Shown here: positions 9,382-17,234 of the stretch, in pieces | Layout of the letters: every line of letters begins with the position of its first letter | Numbering within the stretch: position 1 is the first letter of the stretch | Assembly (NCBI GenBank): GCA_963774415.1 | Contig: CAVZEU010000003.1 | Span: 62,001-126,000, forward strand | DNA length: 64,000 nucleotides | Reading direction: 5' to 3' | Source: SZUA-36 sp963774415 | GTDB taxonomy: Bacteria > Pseudomonadota > Gammaproteobacteria > Xanthomonadales > SZUA-36 | Notes under the pieces: generated by a model | What the model was told of the DNA's origin: nothing | Databases searched by the model: none | Seen by the model: the letters and a program-made list of their open reading frames with translations, nothing else | Position numbers and translations under genes: made by a program

Positions 9382-10398
9382 CTAGGTAACGATGAAGCCT
9401 CGCCAGTACGGGTCGTCACCGGGGTCGACGGTAATCGTGTTATCGCCGTAAATCCGGGCCCAGCCCTCGATCGACGGGACGATGGCGTCGTGTTGCCCCA
9501 CTTTCGTCAGGGCTTCGACCCGGCCGGTGAACTGGCTGCCGATGTAGCTCTCGTGCACGAAAGAATCGCCCTCGTGCAGCCTGCCGCGCGCGACCAACTG
9601 GGCCATGCGCGCCGAGGTTCCCGTGCCGCAGGGCGAGCGGTCGATGGCCTGGTCGCCGTAAAATACGGCGTTGCGGGCGTCGGAACCGGGCCGTTGCGGG
9701 CGGCCGGTCCATTCGATATGCGTCAATGACGAGATGCGCTCGTCTTCGGGATGGACAAAGCGGTGGGACGCGTTCAGACGCTCCCGCAGCAGCGGGCTGA
9801 TGCGCAGGATGTCGCTGGCCGCAAGATCGGCCAGGTCGCGGTAGTTCGGTTGTGGATCGACGATGGCGTAGAAGGCGCCGCCGTAACCCACGTCGACACG
9901 GAGCGGCCCGCCCAGTTCCGGACAGTCGACGGCGAGGTCCCTGGCGTGCAGGTAGGACGGCACGTTGACCAGTTTGACGGACTTGACCTTGCCGTCCTTT
10001 TCCGTGTAGCTGGCGACCACCCTGCCGGCCGGGGTTTCCAGGTGCAGCTCACCGTCGATACGGGGTGTGACCAGGCCCCTTTCTATCGCGACCGTGACCG
10101 TGCCGATGGTGCCGTGCCCGCACATGGCGAGGCAGCCGGAGGTTTCGATGTAGAGTACGCCCACGTCGCAGTCTTCGCGCCGGCTCGGATACAGCATGCT
10201 GCCGGACATCATCGCGTGGCCGCGCGGCTCGAACATCAGGGCCGTGCGCATCCAGTCGAATTCATGCACAAAGTGTTCGCGCTTGTCGAGCATGGTCGCG
10301 CCTTCCAGTTGCGGTGCGCCGCTGACCACGACGCGCACCGGGTTGCCGCAGGTGTGCGCGTCAATGCACTGGAACGTCCTGGCGGCGGGTTTTTTCAT
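9382..10398 (-). CDS. 4-hydroxyproline 2-epimerase (proline racemase family)
   Basis: A 338-residue enzyme of the proline racemase fold. The start at 10398 (MKKPAARTFQ) overlaps the stop of the upstream oxidase gene as ATGA, which fixes it. Both catalytic cysteines are present: C93 in MCGHGTIGT and C257 in DRSPCGTGTSARMA. The Cys/Cys pair with the intact HGTIG motif fits 4-hydroxyproline 2-epimerase or proline racemase, rather than the Cys-to-Thr trans-3-hydroxyproline dehydratases. It would convert trans-4-hydroxy-L-proline to cis-4-hydroxy-D-proline. The neighbouring D-amino-acid dehydrogenase and DHDPS-family deaminase support hydroxyproline as the substrate. Confidence 0.88.
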   Translation of the reverse strand: MKKPAARTFQCIDAHTCGNPVRVVVSGAPQLEGATMLDKREHFVHEFDWMRTALMFEPRGHAMMSGSMLYPSRREDCDVGVLYIETSGCLAMCGHGTIGTVTVAIERGLVTPRIDGELHLETPAGRVVASYTEKDGKVKSVKLVNVPSYLHARDLAVDCPELGGPLRVDVGYGGAFYAIVDPQPNYRDLADLAASDILRISPLLRERLNASHRFVHPEDERISSLTHIEWTGRPQRPGSDARNAVFYGDQAIDRSPCGTGTSARMAQLVARGRLHEGDSFVHESYIGSQFTGRVEALTKVGQHDAIVPSIEGWARIYGDNTITVDPGDDPYWRGFIVT

Positions 10399-11651
10399 GG
10401 CCTTTGAAACCTCTCGAAGCGGTACGGGGCGAGATCGACCGAAGGCTTTCCAGCGCAAACCATGTCAGCGATGATGCGCCCGCTGGTCGGGCCCTGGGTC
10501 AAACCGTAGTGACCGTGACCGAAGGCATAGAACACGTTGCGGTGCCGCGGCGAGGGCGACAGCACGGGCACGGAATCAGCCATCATCGGGCGCTGGCCCA
10601 TCCACTGCGTGGCGCCAGCGGTCTGCAGACCGTCGAGGTAGCGGCGCGCCTGTTCCAGCAGGGCATCCGCCCGCCGGTAGTCCGGTGCCGCATCCAGCGC
10701 CGCGAACTCGGCGGTGCCCGCGACTCTCAGGCCGTCGGCCAGCGGCGTCATCACGAACATACGGCTCATCGACATGAGCGGGCCGTCGAGACTGACACCG
10801 GGGTCCGCGAGCTGGCTGTGATAGCCCCGCTTGGCGATCATCGGCGCCGGGTAGTCCAGTTGCTGGGCGAGCTTGTTTGACCAGGCGCCGGCCGCCACGA
10901 CCAGGGTGTCTGCCCGCAGTTGGCGCCCCGATTCGGTTTGCAGGCTCACGCCGGACGCCGAGGCGGTCACGCGGGTAACCTGGTCCTGCAGCCAGGCGGT
11001 CCCGTCCGCAAAGCTGGCCCCGGCAATGCGCTGCGTCACTTTCCCCGGGTCCAGCAGGTAATGCCAATCCGGTGCCATCAGCGCGACACCGCCGTGAAGT
11101 TTCAGCGCGGGCACCCTGCGCTTCAGTTCTGCCGCTGTCAGCCGTTGTTTGGAAAACCCGTGGCGGGCGCACAAGTCGTGCTGCCACTGGTCCCGGTGAT
11201 ATTCCGCCTCGGTGTCGTAAAGTTGGATCGCGCCGCTGGCGCGTTTCAGCTGGGCCGCTCCGATGCTGCCGAGAATGGCATCGTAATCCGCGAAAACACT
11301 GCGCATCAGTTGCGTTTGTGCGCTGGCCGCGGCCTCGACGCGCTCCATGTTGCCGGCACGCCAGAACTTCCAGAACCAGGGAACCAGCGCCGGGAAGTCG
11401 CGCCAGCGGATCGTCATCGGGCCCAGCGGGTCGAACAGCCAGCCGGGCAGTTTCCTGATCACGCCCGGGTAGGAATACGGGATCACGCTGGAGGCCGATA
11501 TGCACGCGGCATTGCCGAAACTGCAGCTCTGGCCCGGGAGTACCGGGTCGATAAGGGTCACCTCGATACCGCGGCGCTGCAGGTGCCAGGCACAGCAGGA
11601 CCCGACGATGCCCGCGCCGACGACCGCACAACTCAGACCCGCGTGACCCAT
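10395..11651 (-). CDS. FAD-dependent D-amino-acid dehydrogenase, probable D-hydroxyproline dehydrogenase
   Basis: A 418-residue DadA-like flavoenzyme. The N-terminal Rossmann motif is VVGAGIVGSCCAWHLQRRG at about residues 10-28, and the C-terminal FAD segment includes HGHYGLTQGPTSGRIIADM. No signal peptide or cysteine cluster is seen. In the hydroxyproline pathway this enzyme oxidises cis-4-hydroxy-D-proline to 1-pyrroline-4-hydroxy-2-carboxylate. That role is inferred from its place between the epimerase (4-bp overlap downstream) and the GntR gene (13-bp gap upstream). On sequence alone it could act on other D-amino acids. Confidence 0.85.
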   Translation of the reverse strand: MGHAGLSCAVVGAGIVGSCCAWHLQRRGIEVTLIDPVLPGQSCSFGNAACISASSVIPYSYPGVIRKLPGWLFDPLGPMTIRWRDFPALVPWFWKFWRAGNMERVEAAASAQTQLMRSVFADYDAILGSIGAAQLKRASGAIQLYDTEAEYHRDQWQHDLCARHGFSKQRLTAAELKRRVPALKLHGGVALMAPDWHYLLDPGKVTQRIAGASFADGTAWLQDQVTRVTASASGVSLQTESGRQLRADTLVVAAGAWSNKLAQQLDYPAPMIAKRGYHSQLADPGVSLDGPLMSMSRMFVMTPLADGLRVAGTAEFAALDAAPDYRRADALLEQARRYLDGLQTAGATQWMGQRPMMADSVPVLSPSPRHRNVFYAFGHGHYGLTQGPTSGRIIADMVCAGKPSVDLAPYRFERFQRP

Positions 11652-11664
11652 ATCAGCAGACCTC

Positions 11665-12324
11665 TCAGCTTAGTGTATCCAATCCGCCCACCAGGCTCTC
11701 CAGGATTGCAATGATCTCATCCACCGCCCTGATCGCGCCAGAGCTGTTGCCGTCGCCGACCGCTTGCGCCAACGCGCCGTGCAGCTGCGCCGAACGCGGC
11801 AGGTTCAGCGTCTCCCGGTGCGAATACCACAACCGCCGGCACTGGGTTTGCATGGCGCCCAGGGCCCTGGCCAGGTAGGGATTGGCGCAGGCGGCGCCCA
11901 GCAGCCGATCCAAACGGCGGTCGAGACGGAAGAAATCGTTCAGGTCGGATCGCGCCGCCTCGAGACGCGCCGCCAGCATTTCCAGCGCCCGGCGCTGCCG
12001 CGCCGTAGCACGCTCCGCCGCCTTGACGACCATGAGCCGTTCGAGCACGCGGCGCACTTCGATCACCTGCAGCAACTCCGAGCGCCGCACCGGCGCCACC
12101 AGCAACCCCTTACGCGGCAACACCTGCAACATGCCCGCCGCGGACAGTCGCTGGATCGCCTCGCGCACCGGCGTCCGCCCGATACCCAGCTGCTCGACCA
12201 GGTCTTTCTCGCTGAGCAGCGCCCCGGGCGCCAGTTGCAGGGTCACCAGTCGCTGTTCCAGCAGTTCGTGCGCCTGCTGGGCCAGGCTCGGTTGGGTGAC
12301 GGCGGCGGTGTGCGGATCGCTCAC
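11665..12324 (-). CDS. GntR-family (FadR/FCD-type) transcriptional regulator
   Basis: A 219-residue regulator starting at GTG 12324. The frame stays open far upstream, but this GTG overlaps the stop of the preceding DHDPS-family gene as GTGA, and the protein then begins as GntR proteins do. The winged helix-turn-helix is at residues about 10-75, with LSEKDLVEQLGIGRTPVREAIQRL as its core. The C-terminal two thirds are helical and fit an FCD ligand-binding domain. As the second gene of the operon it probably controls it in response to hydroxyproline or a pathway intermediate. A candidate operator is at 13252-13261. Confidence 0.88.
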   Translation of the reverse strand: MSDPHTAAVTQPSLAQQAHELLEQRLVTLQLAPGALLSEKDLVEQLGIGRTPVREAIQRLSAAGMLQVLPRKGLLVAPVRRSELLQVIEVRRVLERLMVVKAAERATARQRRALEMLAARLEAARSDLNDFFRLDRRLDRLLGAACANPYLARALGAMQTQCRRLWYSHRETLNLPRSAQLHGALAQAVGDGNSSGAIRAVDEIIAILESLVGGLDTLS

Positions 12325-13220
12325 GCCGATGGCCGCGAAGCCAGTGCCCGCTCCACGATGGCCGCCACCTGTTCCGCTTCGTTTTCGCTCAGCTCGAGCC
12401 GCGGCGGCCGCACGCGGGCGCTGCCCACGCCCATGATCTGTTCGACCAGCTTGATTTGCTGGACGAATTTCGGCCCGACGTCTAAATGGAGCAGTGGCAG
12501 GAACCATTCGTAGAGCGCACGCGCCTGGTCCCAGCGCCCGTCCCGCATCAGTTGGTAAAGACGCACGGTTTCGCGGGGAAACGCCACCACCAATCCCGCG
12601 ACCCAGCCCTGTGCACCCAGCGAAAAGCACTCGTAAGCCAGGTCATCGACGCCACAGAAGATGGCGTAACGCTCCGCGGTCAGCCGCCGGATCTCCGGGA
12701 TGCGGCGGGTGTCGCCGGAGGACTCCTTGATGGCGGCAAACGCGGGGTTGGCCGCCAGGGTCCGAAAGTCTTCCGGCGCCAGGTCGGTACCGTAAGCCAC
12801 CGGGTTGTTGTACAGCATGATGGGCGCATCGGCCGCTGCCGCGACCGTTTCCAAATAAGCCAGGGTCTCACGCCGGTCACTGGGATAGCGCATCGGCGGC
12901 AGCAACATGAAGCCATCGACGCCGGCTTCACGCGCGGCCGCTGCGAAGGCCTGCGCCCGGTGCGTGGCGGACTCGGCGATGCAGGCAATGACGGGCACGC
13001 GTTTGCGCACGGTCCGGACAAAGAATTCGCACAGGCGAAGTTTCTCGCAGCCGTCCAGCGCCGGGTTCTCGCCCAGTGAACCGAGGATGATGACACCGTC
13101 AACGCCGGCCGCGAGCTGAAACTCCAGGTGCTGCGCCAGCGCCTCGAAATCCAGCGTGTAGTCCGGCTTGAACTTGGTGGTCAGCGCCGGGAAGACACCG
13201 CGCCATTGCTTTGCGTCCAT
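12321..13220 (-). CDS. DHDPS/NAL-family protein, probable 1-pyrroline-4-hydroxy-2-carboxylate deaminase
   Basis: A 299-residue TIM-barrel aldolase/dehydratase. The start at 13220 (MDAKQWRGVFPALTT) is where family members begin; an upstream in-frame ATG would add an unrelated stretch that overlaps the promoter region. The Schiff-base lysine is in AIKESSGD, the catalytic tyrosine in IMLYNNP, and GSLGE replaces the usual GTTGE. Within this operon the best fit is the deaminase/dehydratase that converts 1-pyrroline-4-hydroxy-2-carboxylate to 2-oxoglutarate semialdehyde. The next enzyme, a semialdehyde dehydrogenase, is not in the window. It is the first gene of the four-gene unit. Confidence 0.85.
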   Translation of the reverse strand: MDAKQWRGVFPALTTKFKPDYTLDFEALAQHLEFQLAAGVDGVIILGSLGENPALDGCEKLRLCEFFVRTVRKRVPVIACIAESATHRAQAFAAAAREAGVDGFMLLPPMRYPSDRRETLAYLETVAAAADAPIMLYNNPVAYGTDLAPEDFRTLAANPAFAAIKESSGDTRRIPEIRRLTAERYAIFCGVDDLAYECFSLGAQGWVAGLVVAFPRETVRLYQLMRDGRWDQARALYEWFLPLLHLDVGPKFVQQIKLVEQIMGVGSARVRPPRLELSENEAEQVAAIVERALASRPSA

Positions 13221-13251
13221 TGCCGCTGCCGTGAATCCTGTAATATACCTG

Positions 13252-13261
13252 TGATATATCA
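13252..13261. promoter_or_regulatory. Candidate GntR operator upstream of the hydroxyproline operon
   Basis: A perfect 10-bp palindrome, TGATATATCA, lies 31 bp upstream of the first operon gene, beside an AT-rich TATATT that could be a -10 element on the minus strand. FadR/FCD-type GntR proteins bind short AT-rich palindromes near promoters they regulate, and the GntR gene is in the operon. Binding is inference. Confidence 0.4.
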
Positions 13262-13271
13262 AGAATAGCAC

Positions 13272-13300
13272 AAAAAAGCCCGGCATGCGTGCGCCGGGCT
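13272..13300 (-). terminator. Rho-independent terminator downstream of the DUF4097 gene
   Basis: Read on the minus strand, the stem AGCCCGGC/GCCGGGCT has an 8-base loop and is followed by a run of six T. It lies after the DUF4097 gene and the palindromic element at 13343-13606, and just before the promoter region of the hydroxyproline operon, so it would isolate the two transcripts. Confidence 0.75.
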
Positions 13301-13342
13301 CTTTCGGGCGGGGCCGCCGGCCCTGTCGGCGCGCCGTTACTC

Positions 13343-13606
13343 GTGTACTGCATCGTAATTAATGGTGCTCTCAGAGGCTGCCTGTGGCTGCAATGCAAGG
13401 CGGGACTCGCAGGGAATGGCTAGTCCTTTCCAAGAGGTCCAACGCCGCAGTGCCGCCACAGGCAGCCTCCCTTTGGGCCAGTCGCAATGCGGCCATCCGC
13501 TATGTTATGTCCCCTTGGGGTAGAATAGCTACCCCGGCGGGAACATGCCTTGCGGCTAACCACTTTGCATCTGGCTGAAAGTGCCATTAATTACGATGCA
13601 GTACAC
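13343..13606. mobile_element. 264-bp MITE-like element with nested inverted repeats
   Basis: The ends are a perfect 23-bp inverted repeat, 13343-13365 and 13584-13606, beginning GTGTACTGCATCGTAATTAA. Inside lies a second perfect 15-bp inverted pair, GAGGCTGCCTGTGGC at 13374-13388 and its complement at 13455-13469. There is no coding capacity. The structure fits a non-autonomous transposon or an element that contains a smaller palindromic one. I see no clear target duplication. Its right end shares one base with the stop codon of the DUF4097 gene. With the terminator and operator it accounts for nearly all of the 385-bp gap. Confidence 0.75.
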
Positions 13607-14355
13607 TAGCGCCTGTTGATCTTGACCGAGCCGTTGACGGTATCGACACTGATACTGGCGCTGCCACCGCCGACCTTGCCGTCGAGGTCACTGCCGACAA
13701 AGCCCTTGTCCGCATCCAGACCGAAATCGTCTGCATCGATATGACCGTTGAGCGTGTCGACGCTGAAAGCCGCGTCGGTATCGGTGGGCAACAACAACAC
13801 GACGCTGCCGTTGACGGTCTCGGCTTTGACCTTCTGCCGGCCCTTGCACTCGGCGAACACGGCCCTGATGCGGCCATTGACCGTCGACATTTTGGCGTCG
13901 TCAGCCAGGTCCGAAAGATCGAGATCTCCATTCACCGACTCGGCCGTCACCTCGCCCTTGACGGCACTGATCTTGACCGTGCCATTGACGGTCTCGATCG
14001 AATCCAGGTCGGTGCCCGCCGGCACGGTAATGACATAGATCACCTCGCCGTCGTCGTGTGAAAACCAATGGTTGGAGTCGGGCAAATCCGTTTCGATATC
14101 AATGGAATCGACCGTGTGGGAAATCTTGATCTTTATACCCTCGAGGTGCTTTGCGGTGTCGGCCTTCTTGGTCGCCCTGATTTCAACGGTCTTGCCGCTG
14201 CCGCCGGTAATGGTAATCGAGCCGTTGACGTTGGAGACCGAAAGATTGCCCCCGTCGGACAATGGAAAGGAGTAGTTTTCTTCTTTGCTGGCGGAGGCCT
14301 GCGCTCCGGCAGATACCAGCATAACCAGGGTAAACACAAGGGGTTTGAATGGCAT
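13606..14355 (-). CDS. Exported DUF4097 beta-strand repeat protein
   Basis: A 249-residue protein starting at MPFKPLVFTL with a signal peptide ending near AGAQASAS. The rest is made of short beta repeats with a recurring V-N-G core: SNVNGSITI, ETVNGTVKI, ESVNGDLDL, STVNGRIRA, ETVNGSVVL, DTLNGHIDA and DTVNGSVKI. This is the DUF4097 family of predicted adhesin-like beta-solenoids in the envelope. The function is unknown. The stop codon touches the end of the palindromic element at 13343-13606, so the original C-terminus may have been shortened; it ends right after a complete repeat (KINRR). Confidence 0.8.
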   Translation of the reverse strand: MPFKPLVFTLVMLVSAGAQASASKEENYSFPLSDGGNLSVSNVNGSITITGGSGKTVEIRATKKADTAKHLEGIKIKISHTVDSIDIETDLPDSNHWFSHDDGEVIYVITVPAGTDLDSIETVNGTVKISAVKGEVTAESVNGDLDLSDLADDAKMSTVNGRIRAVFAECKGRQKVKAETVNGSVVLLLPTDTDAAFSVDTLNGHIDADDFGLDADKGFVGSDLDGKVGGGSASISVDTVNGSVKINRR

Positions 14356-14472
14356 AACGGCTCTCCCGCAGGTCAAGGTTCGTCGCTAATTTGACGACAT
14401 TCGAGGCAGGCCGGTTTAAAAGCCGGTTCAACGTGTAAAATAATTGCCGGGCAAACACCGCGCGGTCGGGGC

Positions 14473-14994
14473 ATGGTCAATTCAACCGGGCAAAGCGATT
14501 TCCAAATACGACCCGTTCGGCGGTCGGATAATTCGGCCGTCGCCGCGATCATCCGCGAGGTTATGACGGAGTTCGGCGCCGTTGGCTGCGGATTTTCGAT
14601 CAACGACAGCGAAGTCGACGACATGTACGGCGCCTACCGGGGACGGGGTCATGCGTTCTATGTCGTTACCGTCGACGGCGCCATTCTGGGTTGTGCCGGT
14701 ATTGCGCCGCTCAGCGGTGGCGCTGCCGACACGTGTGAATTGCGCAAAATGTATTTTCTGCCACAACTGCGGGGCAAGGGCGCAGGCGCAGCGCTGATGC
14801 GGCGCTGTTTGCGTGCGGCGACCGCCTGCGGATACCGCCGCTGCTACCTCGAAACCACGACCGCCATGCAGCAGGCGCGCGCGCTTTATCAGCGTTTTGG
14901 CTTTGCCGACCTGGAAAAACCAATGGGCGACACCGGTCATACCGGCTGCGGTAGCTGGATGCTGAAAACCCTGAATACAGCCGGCCCCGACTGA
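14473..14994 (+). CDS. GNAT family N-acetyltransferase
   Basis: A 173-residue cytoplasmic acetyltransferase. The acetyl-CoA binding motif A is MYFLPQLRGKGAGAALMRRCL (residues about 93-113, with R/Q-x-x-G-x-G/A), preceded by strand ILGCAGIAPL and followed by ALYQRFGF, the usual motif B. The substrate is not evident; a single-domain GNAT of this size could acetylate a small amine or a protein. It is a lone gene, divergent from DUF4097 and convergent with the DUF885 lipoprotein. Confidence 0.88.
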   Translation: MVNSTGQSDFQIRPVRRSDNSAVAAIIREVMTEFGAVGCGFSINDSEVDDMYGAYRGRGHAFYVVTVDGAILGCAGIAPLSGGAADTCELRKMYFLPQLRGKGAGAALMRRCLRAATACGYRRCYLETTTAMQQARALYQRFGFADLEKPMGDTGHTGCGSWMLKTLNTAGPD

Positions 14995-15038
14995 CGCACC
15001 ACTGCCGCCAAGGGGCCGCAGCGCCCCGGAACCGGCCC

Positions 15039-16841
15039 TTACTGCTGCCCGGCCCCGGAAACCGGGATGGCGGCGAAATCGGGAAACACCGCCCGCGGTT
15101 CGCTTTCAGCCATCATTTGCTGCCGCACCAGCGGGATCGGCGGGCCGCCGTAACTGAGAAACCGGTCGTGAAAATCATGCCAGGCCCGCTTGCCGCCGCG
15201 CGTCGCGGCCCAGTCGTCGCGCAACCGCCTGATCATCAGTTTGCCCATCGTGTAATTCAGGTAGGCCGGGTCGTAAGTGCCGCGGGCCGCCTGCTGAATG
15301 GCGGTGCCTTCCGCCTGCAGCCCCTGCTCCATGAAAAAGCGCTTGGCGTCCTCGACCGACCACCCCTGGGTATGCAGGCCGATGCTCGAGAGAAAGCGTG
15401 CGTCGCGCAGCAGGGCGTTGCTGATCTGGCCGATGCGGGTTTCGGCATCGCCGTCGCGTAAACCCGCCTCCACCATCATCTCCTCGGTGTAATGGGCCCA
15501 GCCCTCGGCGAAAGCGTAACCGACGAAGGCGCGCCCGAAAAACCAATTCGCGCGGTTGGCGTGCAGAAAGTTCAGGAAATGACCGGGCCACACTTCGTGC
15601 ACGGACGTGAACAGCAGGTCGGCCTCGCCCGCGATGTAATCCTGTTGCACCTTCTCGGGCCAGGCCGGGTTGGGGGGCGAGATGTTGTAGACCGAAGGCT
15701 GGTCCTTTTCCCACGGCCCCGGGATGTTGATATAGGCAAAATTGGAACGCGCATACGGCGGCGCCTCGGCGACCTCGGCGCGTTCTCCCCCGGGGATCGT
15801 GACCAGGTCTTTCTCCACGATGAACTGGCGCAGCTCCTTGAGTTGCTCCCGCGCCGCCTCCACCGAGCCTTCCTCGGGTTTGTCGGCGGACATTTTTGCG
15901 ATGCATTGTTCCACGCTGGCGCCGGCAGCGTATTCGGCGCAGGCCGCTTCTAGATTTTTCATGTTGCGCGCCAGGTCCGCGCGGCCGATGGCCTCGAGCT
16001 GGTCCAGCGGCGTGTCGACGCGCTCGGTGTCCCACAGCATCTGCCGGTACAGTTCGGGGCCGAGTGCGAAATCTTCGGTCGCGGCCGCCATGTTCGATTG
16101 CAGGTAGTCAGCCAGTTCCTGCATCGCGGCGATCGCGGCCCGGTTGGCGCTGGCGAATTCGGTCTGCAGCGCGGGGTCATCGACGGCGGCCCAGACCGCC
16201 GGTACATCGTCACGGAAGTAGGCCGCGTAACCGCCAAAGGTATCGATACCCAGTTGCAGCAGGGTTCGCGGCATCGGCATGGCCAGGTTCTCCCGGATCT
16301 GCCCAAGCGCTCGCGGGACGTTCTTAAGATAGGTGGTGAAAGCGCGCATGCGTTGCGCCGGCGGGGCGTAGTTCAGGGCAATGTACGGGCTCGGGTCCAA
16401 CGAGTCGCCTTGCCAGCCGAGATAGAATTCAGGGTTGCTAAATGGCTGTTGCGCTTTCTCGGTCCAGAACAGGCTCTGGTCGACCCTGGAGAGCAGGTAT
16501 TGGCGTTCGAAGCGTTGTTGCGGTGTGAGGGCTGCGTCGTCAAAGGCCATGGCCTCCCTGCGCTCCTGTTTCAGGCGAGCGATTTCCCGCTCGATCCCCG
16601 CGCGGCTCCAGTCGGGCAACTGGCCGTCGTACTCGTGCCGGCCCTGCACCACCGCCCACTGCGGGTGCGCCTCGACATAGGCCTCGATCTGCCGGTCGAC
16701 GAACTGTTCCCACGTTTCCGCCCGTGACGGTTCGGGCGCCGCGCTGACCGGGGCCGGCGCCTCGCTCTTCTGACAGGCGCCGAGCATCAGCGCCGTGGCC
16801 GCGATCGATAAGATGAGGGTGCGCGATAGAGTCTGTTTCAT
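15039..16841 (-). CDS. DUF885 family lipoprotein, metallopeptidase-like
   Basis: A 600-residue protein with a lipobox (LMLGAC, cysteine at residue 23), so it is probably anchored to a membrane in the periplasm. The zinc motif is VHEVWPGHFLNFL around residue 415, and the downstream FAEGWAHYTEEM supplies the probable third ligand. It is only distantly similar to the DUF885 protein at 5.2-7.0 kb, so the two are not a recent duplication. It likely has peptidase activity on peptides or unfolded proteins. No partner gene is obvious; a small acidic protein gene lies upstream. Confidence 0.85.
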   Translation of the reverse strand: MKQTLSRTLILSIAATALMLGACQKSEAPAPVSAAPEPSRAETWEQFVDRQIEAYVEAHPQWAVVQGRHEYDGQLPDWSRAGIEREIARLKQERREAMAFDDAALTPQQRFERQYLLSRVDQSLFWTEKAQQPFSNPEFYLGWQGDSLDPSPYIALNYAPPAQRMRAFTTYLKNVPRALGQIRENLAMPMPRTLLQLGIDTFGGYAAYFRDDVPAVWAAVDDPALQTEFASANRAAIAAMQELADYLQSNMAAATEDFALGPELYRQMLWDTERVDTPLDQLEAIGRADLARNMKNLEAACAEYAAGASVEQCIAKMSADKPEEGSVEAAREQLKELRQFIVEKDLVTIPGGERAEVAEAPPYARSNFAYINIPGPWEKDQPSVYNISPPNPAWPEKVQQDYIAGEADLLFTSVHEVWPGHFLNFLHANRANWFFGRAFVGYAFAEGWAHYTEEMMVEAGLRDGDAETRIGQISNALLRDARFLSSIGLHTQGWSVEDAKRFFMEQGLQAEGTAIQQAARGTYDPAYLNYTMGKLMIRRLRDDWAATRGGKRAWHDFHDRFLSYGGPPIPLVRQQMMAESEPRAVFPDFAAIPVSGAGQQ

Positions 16842-16897
16842 TTGCTGTGTTTCCAGTGATGTGTCCCGTGGGGAGGCCGTCCGCGAGAAGGTACGGT

Positions 16898-17188
16898 TCA
16901 GGGCAGGTCTTCTTCCGGCAGCGCCTCGATACGGGCCTCGTTGTCACTCTCCAGCCCGAACTTCTTGATCAGCTCAGCCACCTTCTCCCACATGGCGTGA
17001 TCCAGATCGGCCCGCGTGAGGTTGGCAATGATGCTGATCAACATCTGCCTTTCCTTGTCGTCGAATTCGCCGTCGCGGCAGCCGATCGCCACGATCTCTT
17101 CCAGGTCGCCCGCCTGCATGCGGCCGTTCGACTGAAATGCAGCGAACGCTCTCGTTTTCATCGCCCGCCAATCTGAACCACCGGTCAT
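16898..17188 (-). CDS. Small acidic helical protein, possibly TerB-like
   Basis: A protein of about 96 residues with no recognised family. The start is uncertain: ATG 17188 is used, but ATG 17161 and 17218 are in frame and none has a strong ribosome site. The middle, GCRDGEFDDKERQML, resembles the loop and helix start of TerB-like domains (acidic loop followed by ERxxL). The rest is predicted helix, with an acidic tail EALPEEDLP. It sits between the DUF885 lipoprotein and the peptide transporter on the same strand. TerB similarity is inference. Confidence 0.55.
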   Translation of the reverse strand: MTGGSDWRAMKTRAFAAFQSNGRMQAGDLEEIVAIGCRDGEFDDKERQMLISIIANLTRADLDHAMWEKVAELIKKFGLESDNEARIEALPEEDLP

Positions 17189-17234
17189 TTTATCGTTCCC
17201 GCATGCCTGGTCTGGCACGGCGCCGGGCCGCAGC

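Noticed and set aside
8970..9419. Minus-strand frame of 149 codons across the 9-kb gap
   Set aside because: It covers the dispersed hairpin repeat. Similar peptides appear at the other copies because the DNA is repeated, and the conserved element is the hairpin.
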